Below are positions 53,779 through 58,300 of a stretch of 58,300 nucleotides of DNA, one piece after another. The translations under genes were made by a program, and so were the position numbers. The notes below the pieces were generated by a model. It made no database searches and was not told the DNA's origin. It worked only from the letters and a program-made list of their open reading frames with translations. The stretch comes from Oscillospiraceae bacterium (GTDB lineage: Bacteria; Bacillota; Clostridia; Oscillospirales; Ruminococcaceae): positions 1 to 58,300 of the forward strand of contig JAAWRH010000024.1 of the NCBI GenBank assembly GCA_022800935.1. The letters are read 5' to 3'. Within the stretch, counting starts at the first letter, position 1, and each line of letters starts with the position of its first letter.

Positions 53779-54090
53779 TTACAGCTTGATTTCAACCTCT
53801 ACGCCGGCGGGAAGTTCCAGGCTGGTGAGGGCCTCGACGGTCTTGTCGGAAGGACGAATCACGTCGATGAGCCTTTTGTGGGTTCTTCTCTCAAACTGCT
53901 CACGGCTGTCCTTGTACTTGTGGACGGCGCGCAGGATGGTAACGATTTCCTTCTCGGTGGGGAGAGGAATGGGGCCGGAAACGGCGGCGCCGGTTCTCTT
54001 GGCTGCCTCTACGATCTTTTCCGCGGACGCGTCCACCAACTGATGATCGTAACCCTTCAGTCTGATTCTGATTTTCTCCTTGACTGCCAC
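53779..54090 (-). CDS. rpsJ: 30S ribosomal protein S10 (NusE)
   Basis: A 103-aa head protein that also joins NusB in antitermination. [20 protein letters not shown] and the end [16 protein letters not shown] are canonical. The start is taken as GTG 54090: AAGGAGG lies eight bases before it, whereas the ATG at 54096 is only two bases from the site, and S10 normally begins MA-x-x-KIRIRLK. It is the first gene of the cluster, behind a leader of about 350 nt. Confidence 0.96.
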   Translation of the reverse strand: MAVKEKIRIRLKGYDHQLVDASAEKIVEAAKRTGAAVSGPIPLPTEKEIVTILRAVHKYKDSREQFERRTHKRLIDVIRPSDKTVEALTSLELPAGVEVEIKL

Positions 54091-54170
54091 TTTCATCGCC
54101 TCCTTGAGTTTTTCCTACGGGATAACGACAAATACTGAACACTGCGCCGTGTGTTTCTTCCACACATCAT

Positions 54171-54203
54171 AAAAAAAGTTAAACTGAAACCAAGCAGCTT
54201 AAC
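54171..54203 (-). terminator. Attenuator-like terminator in the S10 leader
   Basis: On the minus strand GTTAAGCTG pairs with CAGTTTAAC (one G-U) across an 8-nt loop, followed by seven T (54171-54177). It lies in the leader about 80 nt before rpsJ, so transcription of the whole ribosomal cluster must pass it. Confidence 0.65.
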
Positions 54204-54446
54204 CGGAACACGCAGAAACCGCTTTTTTCAAGGCATAGCAGGCCCCCTAAAAAGGCCGTGCACCACAACTATCCATTTTCCCCGCCTCCCTGCCGGAAAG
54301 CTGCGGAAAAAAGGACATAAAAGCAGCTCTATCAGTTTATTCTGTCGCCCGGTTTGATAATCGGACATACTCGGCGGAAATTCCCTGCCTCAATGGGCAG
54401 CCACCTCCCGCTTCATCGCATATCTGTGCAGTCCGCGCTTTCGCGC
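54204..54446 (-). promoter_or_regulatory. 5' leader of the S10-spc-alpha operon
   Basis: Untranslated region from the predicted start of transcription to the attenuator. It opens with a GCGC-GAAA-GCGC hairpin and contains several partly complementary segments, such as GCTGC/GCAGC. No reading frame with a ribosome binding site was found. It may hold an autoregulatory binding site. Confidence 0.5.
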
Positions 54447-54452
54447 TTTTTT

Positions 54453-54481
54453 ATCATACCGCATTTGGTATAAAATTGCAA
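54453..54481 (-). promoter_or_regulatory. Promoter of the S10-spc-alpha operon
   Basis: On the minus strand TTGCAA (54476-54481) and TATGAT (54453-54458), spacer exactly 17 bp. The spacer contains an ATACC/GGTAT inverted repeat. Upstream (54482-54779) is AT-rich, UP-element-like sequence with no gene. Confidence 0.75.
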
Positions 54482-54779
54482 GTGAATTTTGGGCTTTTCC
54501 AAAATTTTGTAGACTTTGTGCGTTTTCCATCCCCCTCCGGTGCTTTTATGACGATTTTAACAAGGGAAAATGCGGTTTTCTCCCCTCTGGAAGGATATGC
54601 CTTAGAACAAGTGTGAACACAAATCCGCATTTTATGCCGCTTTCAGGAAGTTTTGTCTCAAAGGGCTCGATTTGTAATAACGCCATACGAACTCCATTGT
54701 TCCAAAACCTCTGCCCATCCAACGTTTTTATCCGTCTTCAGTTGTTCCTCAAGACAATTCCATTTTTGGCTCCTTTGTA

Positions 54780-55493
54780 TTATATTTTGGAATAACATAT
54801 TTCCGCCAAATGATATTCAAATTCTGCGGTAACGATTGGAACACTACAGTATAAGTCGCAGGCAGCTTGAAGATGCTTTGCATACCCATCAAGATCGTCC
54901 ATCTCAAATGCCTTTACTGCCATATAAAATAGTGCTTGCACTTTTGCTCGTTCTTTCAATGTAGGCGGAAGTGTGTCTATTTGAGCAAGCATTTCTTCGC
55001 CATTGCATTTTCCCACTAAAAATTTTGCTGCTGCAAATTCAGGGGATAGCGTATTTTTATTTCTTAAACGGGTGTTTAGCAACCTTTTGCTTTCCTGCTT
55101 TGCCGTTTTGTCATTGAGCATTACTGCCTCATAATATAGAAGTCCAGGAGCCTGCGTTCTGGAACGGTCTTGATAAGCCGCCTGACTACCATCTCGAATT
55201 GCCTGTAGGGCTTCTGGGAATTTTTGGAGTTCAAAATATCCGATACTTAGGGCAACAAAGAATTTTGAAGAACTTTTATCTGTTTTGCAGGAGTTTTGCC
55301 GGATTTCTTCAATCGTTTCTAAACAAAAGGCAACCAAAGTTTCATATTGCCTTGCGCCTATTAGGGCTGTGACATAATTTCCAGGCATCAAATCTGCATA
55401 CTCGGATTTGCTTTTTCGCAAATGGGCTTTTTCCAAATATAATGCACAAAATACGTCATATTCCTTTTTCGCAATCAGCTCAAACGCTCCCAT
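54780..55493 (-). CDS. TPR-like helical protein of unknown function
   Basis: A 237-aa all-helical protein with a repeated pattern of paired helices (for example FFVALSIGYFELQKFPEALQ) resembling tetratricopeptide repeats. No signal peptide or membrane helix. Its codons are clearly more AT-rich than those of the ribosomal and RNase J neighbours, which suggests recent acquisition. Small TPR-like proteins of this kind occur as immunity or regulatory proteins, but no toxin is beside it, so no function is assigned. AGGAGG lies eight bases before ATG, and a TTGAAC/TATAAT promoter is upstream. Confidence 0.6.
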   Translation of the reverse strand: MGAFELIAKKEYDVFCALYLEKAHLRKSKSEYADLMPGNYVTALIGARQYETLVAFCLETIEEIRQNSCKTDKSSSKFFVALSIGYFELQKFPEALQAIRDGSQAAYQDRSRTQAPGLLYYEAVMLNDKTAKQESKRLLNTRLRNKNTLSPEFAAAKFLVGKCNGEEMLAQIDTLPPTLKERAKVQALFYMAVKAFEMDDLDGYAKHLQAACDLYCSVPIVTAEFEYHLAEICYSKI

Positions 55494-55598
55494 TGCTGTA
55501 TCCTCCTGATGCAGTCTTGTTATCTATGCTTTTTTATGCGTTGTGTAAAGAATATTTGAACGCATCGTATCACCTGCCAAAAGTCTTTGATGCTTTTG

Positions 55599-55627
55599 AT
55601 TATAGCGGTTTTGGGAAGGAAGTTCAA
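55599..55627 (-). promoter_or_regulatory. Promoter of the TPR-like gene
   Basis: On the minus strand TTGAAC (55622-55627) and a perfect TATAAT (55599-55604) with a 17-bp spacer. The leader is about 100 nt. Confidence 0.75.
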
Positions 55628-55635
55628 GATAAAAG

Positions 55636-55688
55636 GCGGCTGTCTCAAATCGAAAATCTATTTCTGATCTGAGACAGCCGCTTATTTT
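55636..55688 (-). terminator. Terminator after the small membrane protein gene
   Basis: 12-bp perfect stem GCGGCTGTCTCA/TGAGACAGCCGC, with CTTTTATCTT following on the minus strand and TTATTTTAT on the plus. It separates the RNase J unit from the TPR-like gene. Confidence 0.8.
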
Positions 55689-55734
55689 ATTGACCTCAGC
55701 ACCGCCACCCGGCCCTCGAAAAATACTTTCAGCT

Positions 55735-56208
55735 CTAAACAAACAGTTCCCGAAGCCTTTTCTGCGCCTTCCGCGCCGAATGGAGGAATGAAGCCCTCAT
55801 TAAAATCTGCCCGGTGGCAAACATTCCGGCGGAAATTGCCGTCAACTGCCAGGCGTTTTCAAAGCCGTCCACTATTCCGGCAGCAAGGCCGCACAGGAAA
55901 AAGAAGCCCACCCCGCCAAACCAGACCGACATCAATAGTTTTACTGACAGGTAAAGCCCCATCCGGACCACTATCTCCGAGCCGCCGCCTGCCGGAAGAA
56001 CCCGGCCCTTTATCACCGGCAGGAAGGAATTGCGCCCCTGGATATAGGGACGGATGGAAAAGCCGGAGGTATCCGCCTTTCCGATAAACTCACAGTTGGT
56101 GGAAAAGGAAATATATCGGGATTCTGTCATGCCCTGCAACAGCCCGCAGACCTCATCCGGGGAGTGAGGCGATGTTATCCTGTCCCGAAGGGACGGAAAA
56201 AGCAGCAT
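55735..56208 (-). CDS. Small membrane protein of unknown function
   Basis: A 157-aa protein. The first 80 residues look soluble (including SFSTNCEFIGKADTSGFSIRPY) and are followed by two hydrophobic helices (LMSVWFGGVGFFFLCGLAAG and LTAISAGMFATGQILM) and a short basic tail. The family is not recognised. It begins four bases before the rnj stop region and has only a weak site (GGTATAAGGG), so it is probably translated by coupling with rnj. Confidence 0.6.
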   Translation of the reverse strand: MLLFPSLRDRITSPHSPDEVCGLLQGMTESRYISFSTNCEFIGKADTSGFSIRPYIQGRNSFLPVIKGRVLPAGGGSEIVVRMGLYLSVKLLMSVWFGGVGFFFLCGLAAGIVDGFENAWQLTAISAGMFATGQILMRASFLHSARKAQKRLRELFV

Positions 56209-56211
56209 CCC

Positions 56212-58125
56212 TTATACCTGCTGTATCACCGGCAGTATCATGGGGCTGCGCTTGGTCTGGCTGTAAAAATAATCCGACAGTTCGTCCTTCAGCTTCATCT
56301 TGATGTTGGTCCATTCTCTCATTCCGCCGCCGCAGCATTCCTCAATGGTATCCCTAGCGACCTTGCGGGCCTCGTTCATCATAGTTTCCGCCTCACGGAC
56401 ATAGACAAAGCCCCTGGAAATGATGTCCGGACCGGCCACAACCAGGCCGCTTTCCGCGTCCAGCGCCACAACCACCACAATCAGGCCGTCCTGTGCCAGA
56501 TGCTTCCTGTCCCGCAGGACAATGCTTCCCACATCGCCTACCCCCAGGCCGTCCACCAGAATCTGTCCGGCGGGGACGGTTCCCACAAACTTCATGTCCA
56601 CGCCGTCGGTCTCCAGGACCTTTCCCACGTCGCTGATAAAGATGTGGTCAGGGGCCACGCCAAGGGACATGGCAAGCTCCGCGTGCTTTTTCATATGCTT
56701 AAATTCCCCGTGGACGGGGACAAAGAACTTCGGGCGGGTCAGGCCCAGCATCAGCTTCAGCTCGTCCTGGCAGGCGTGGCCGGAGGAGTGGACCTCGTAC
56801 ATCCTTTCGTAGATGACCTCCGCCCCCAGCTTCATCAGCTCGTTGACCACGTGGCTGACAGTTTTCTCATTGCCCGGAATGGGGGTGGCGGAGATGATGA
56901 TAAAGTCGTTGGGCGTCACCGATACCTTCCGGTGGTCGCTCATGGACATGCGGGAGAGGGCGGACATGGGCTCCCCCTGGCTTCCGGTGGTGATAATGAC
57001 CATCTGCTCGTCGCTGTACCGGCCGATGGTGTCAATATCCACCAGGGTGCCATCGGGAATATCCAGATAACCCAGCTCCAGGGCAGTGGCGGTGGCGTTG
57101 ACCATGCTCCTGCCGGAGATGGCGACCTTCCGCTTGTGCTGTACCGCCGCGGAGATAATCTGCTGGATGCGGTGGATGTTGGAGGCAAAGGTGGCGATGA
57201 TGATCCGCTTCTTTTCCGCCCGGTTAAAGAGGGATTCAAAGGATTCGCCCACCTTGCGCTCGCTGGTGGTGTGACCAGGGCGCTCCACGTTGGTGGATTC
57301 GCCCATCAGGACCAGGACCCCCTTGCTGCCCAGCTCTCCGAACCGGGCCAGGTCGATAATCTCCCCCTGAATGGGAGAATAGTCCACCTTAAAGTCCCCG
57401 GTGTGGACAATCACCCCGGCGGGGGTGTGGATGGCCAGGGCGCAGGCATCGGGGATGGAGTGGTTGACGTGGATAAATTCCACCGACATGCAGCCCGCCT
57501 TTACCACATCCTTGGGCTTGACCACATTGAGGTGGCAGGCGCCCAGGATATTGTGCTCCCGCAGCTTGCCCTCCAGCAGGCCCAGGGTGAGCTGGGTGCC
57601 ATAGACGGGGACGTTGATGCGTTTGAGCAGATAGGGGAGGGAGCCGATGTGGTCCTCATGGCCGTGGGTGAGAAATATCCCCCGTATCTTTTCCCGGTTG
57701 CGCTCCAGATAGGTGAAATCGGGGATGACCAGGTCCACCCCCAGCATCTCGTCGTCCGGGAAGGCCAGGCCGCAGTCCACTATAATAATGTCGTTGGAGC
57801 ATTCGTACAGGTAGATGTTTTTTCCGATTTCCCCCAGACCACCCAGGGAGATAATCCTGACAGGGGTCTTTCTCTGCTGGCGGGGGGTGCGTGTGGTCCG
57901 CCGTCCAGTGGACCGCTGTCCCTTCCCCTGGCTCGCGGCGGCAGTCTCCTGGGCAGGGGACTGGGCCGGCTGGGAATGGGCCGCGGCATCCGCCTGGGGG
58001 TCCCGTTTGGTGGAGGGCTTTCGGGGTCCGCTGCCCCTGCGGTAGGAGGGCCTTCTGTGGCGGCCCTCTGTGGATGATTTGTCTTCCGGTTGCTGCGATG
58101 CAGCTTTCTTTTCTTGTTGTGCCAT
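56212..58125 (-). CDS. rnj: Ribonuclease J with basic N-terminal extension
   Basis: A 637-aa metallo-beta-lactamase/beta-CASP ribonuclease with 5'-to-3' exo- and endonuclease activity in mRNA decay and rRNA maturation. The catalytic core begins RIISLGGLGEIGKNIYLYEC and has the metal motif THGHEDH. The beta-CASP and C-terminal domains are complete. Before the core is a basic, Arg/Ser/Pro-rich extension of about 85 residues, likely RNA-binding or disordered, beyond the usual length of about 555. ATG 58125 follows GGAGG at five bases; in-frame starts up to 58239 exist but lack good sites. Confidence 0.93.
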   Translation of the reverse strand: MAQQEKKAASQQPEDKSSTEGRHRRPSYRRGSGPRKPSTKRDPQADAAAHSQPAQSPAQETAAASQGKGQRSTGRRTTRTPRQQRKTPVRIISLGGLGEIGKNIYLYECSNDIIIVDCGLAFPDDEMLGVDLVIPDFTYLERNREKIRGIFLTHGHEDHIGSLPYLLKRINVPVYGTQLTLGLLEGKLREHNILGACHLNVVKPKDVVKAGCMSVEFIHVNHSIPDACALAIHTPAGVIVHTGDFKVDYSPIQGEIIDLARFGELGSKGVLVLMGESTNVERPGHTTSERKVGESFESLFNRAEKKRIIIATFASNIHRIQQIISAAVQHKRKVAISGRSMVNATATALELGYLDIPDGTLVDIDTIGRYSDEQMVIITTGSQGEPMSALSRMSMSDHRKVSVTPNDFIIISATPIPGNEKTVSHVVNELMKLGAEVIYERMYEVHSSGHACQDELKLMLGLTRPKFFVPVHGEFKHMKKHAELAMSLGVAPDHIFISDVGKVLETDGVDMKFVGTVPAGQILVDGLGVGDVGSIVLRDRKHLAQDGLIVVVVALDAESGLVVAGPDIISRGFVYVREAETMMNEARKVARDTIEECCGGGMREWTNIKMKLKDELSDYFYSQTKRSPMILPVIQQV

Positions 58126-58300
58126 TTTTTCCTCCAATTCCGGACCAGCTGACTGGTCCTTTGATGCTTTTTTCATTTCCACGCCTTTCGTTCCGTCTTC
58201 TATTTTCATGATAAAATCTAAGCTTCCGCCATAGACCAAACATAACCAAAACCCTGCAAAAAAGCTTCTGCAAAGCGGTTATCACAATATGATACAACAT
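58126..58300. other. Upstream region of rnj at the window edge
   Basis: The rnj frame stays open to 58239 with weaker starts at 58176 and 58209. No convincing promoter could be fixed before the window ends. Confidence 0.3.

Noticed and set aside
37843-54090. Long plus-strand frames opposite the ribosomal genes
   Set aside because: All lie antisense to complete, conserved ribosomal genes and show no start signals or domains.
55740-55755. AACAGTTCC matching the MITE end
   Set aside because: It lies in the coding end of the small membrane protein, with no partner repeat or target duplication, so it is probably chance.
56164-58077. 637-codon plus-strand open frame opposite rnj
   Set aside because: The minus strand encodes a complete RNase J. 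The plus-strand translation is a His/Gly/Val-rich shadow with no motif.

Overview
The window looks like chromosomal DNA of a low-to-mid GC Gram-positive anaerobe of the class Clostridia, probably an Oscillospirales-type gut bacterium. The evidence is AGGAGG-type ribosome binding sites, lipoprotein signal peptides, a GlgC/GlgD pair, zinc-type S14, RNase J, an oxygen-sensitive class III ribonucleotide reductase and a folate-type ECF transporter behind a tetrahydrofolate-riboswitch-like leader. The genus cannot be fixed from the sequence alone. No rRNA, tRNA or CRISPR array was seen.

Layout. 1-200: right end of an IS3-family element abutting a truncated gene tail. 331-7634 (minus): a carbohydrate-uptake locus with two permeases, a solute-binding lipoprotein, a membrane-anchored AraC-type regulator broken by a 10-G frameshift, and a sialidase-like protein. 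Three direct repeats upstream of its promoter are candidate sites for that regulator. 7901-12625: a membrane acyltransferase with a DUF4358 lipoprotein, a NERD-like/SPFH pair, and a soluble histidine-kinase-like protein. 13141-20913 (plus): gap, then the glycogen genes glgB-glgC-glgD-glgA; GlgB carries a histone-H1-like tail. 21010-23642: DUF1848, a DUF3789-like micro-ORF, a YbjN-like protein and a TtcA-type thiolase. 24048-28157: a MacA/MacB-like efflux operon whose adaptor gene has an AT-rich central block. 28294-33195: an Rpn-type nuclease, a candidate small RNA, a ChrB-N-like protein, a 29-bp perfect inverted repeat, then nrdG and nrdD with tandem NrdR boxes. 33515-37751: folT with its riboswitch, an orphan oligopeptide-binding-type lipoprotein and two DUF4230 proteins.

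37843-54090 (minus) is the complete S10-spc-alpha ribosomal supercluster, transcribed from rpsJ to rplQ: rpsJ rplCDWB rpsS rplV rpsC rplP rpmC rpsQ rplNXE rpsNH rplFR rpsE rpmD rplO secY adk map KOW infA rpmJ rpsMKD rpoA rplQ. It is read from a consensus promoter at 54453-54481 through a leader of about 350 nt with a terminator-like attenuator. A 103-bp MITE-like element lies between infA and the KOW gene and supplies the last codons of the KOW protein. Beyond rpsJ are an AT-rich TPR-like gene, a small membrane protein and the RNase J gene.

The most original observations are the poly-G tract in the regulator, the iterons before the transporter operon, the MITE in the ribosomal cluster, the promoter-plus-terminator small RNA at 29207-29297, the mosaic adaptor gene and the S10 leader attenuator.
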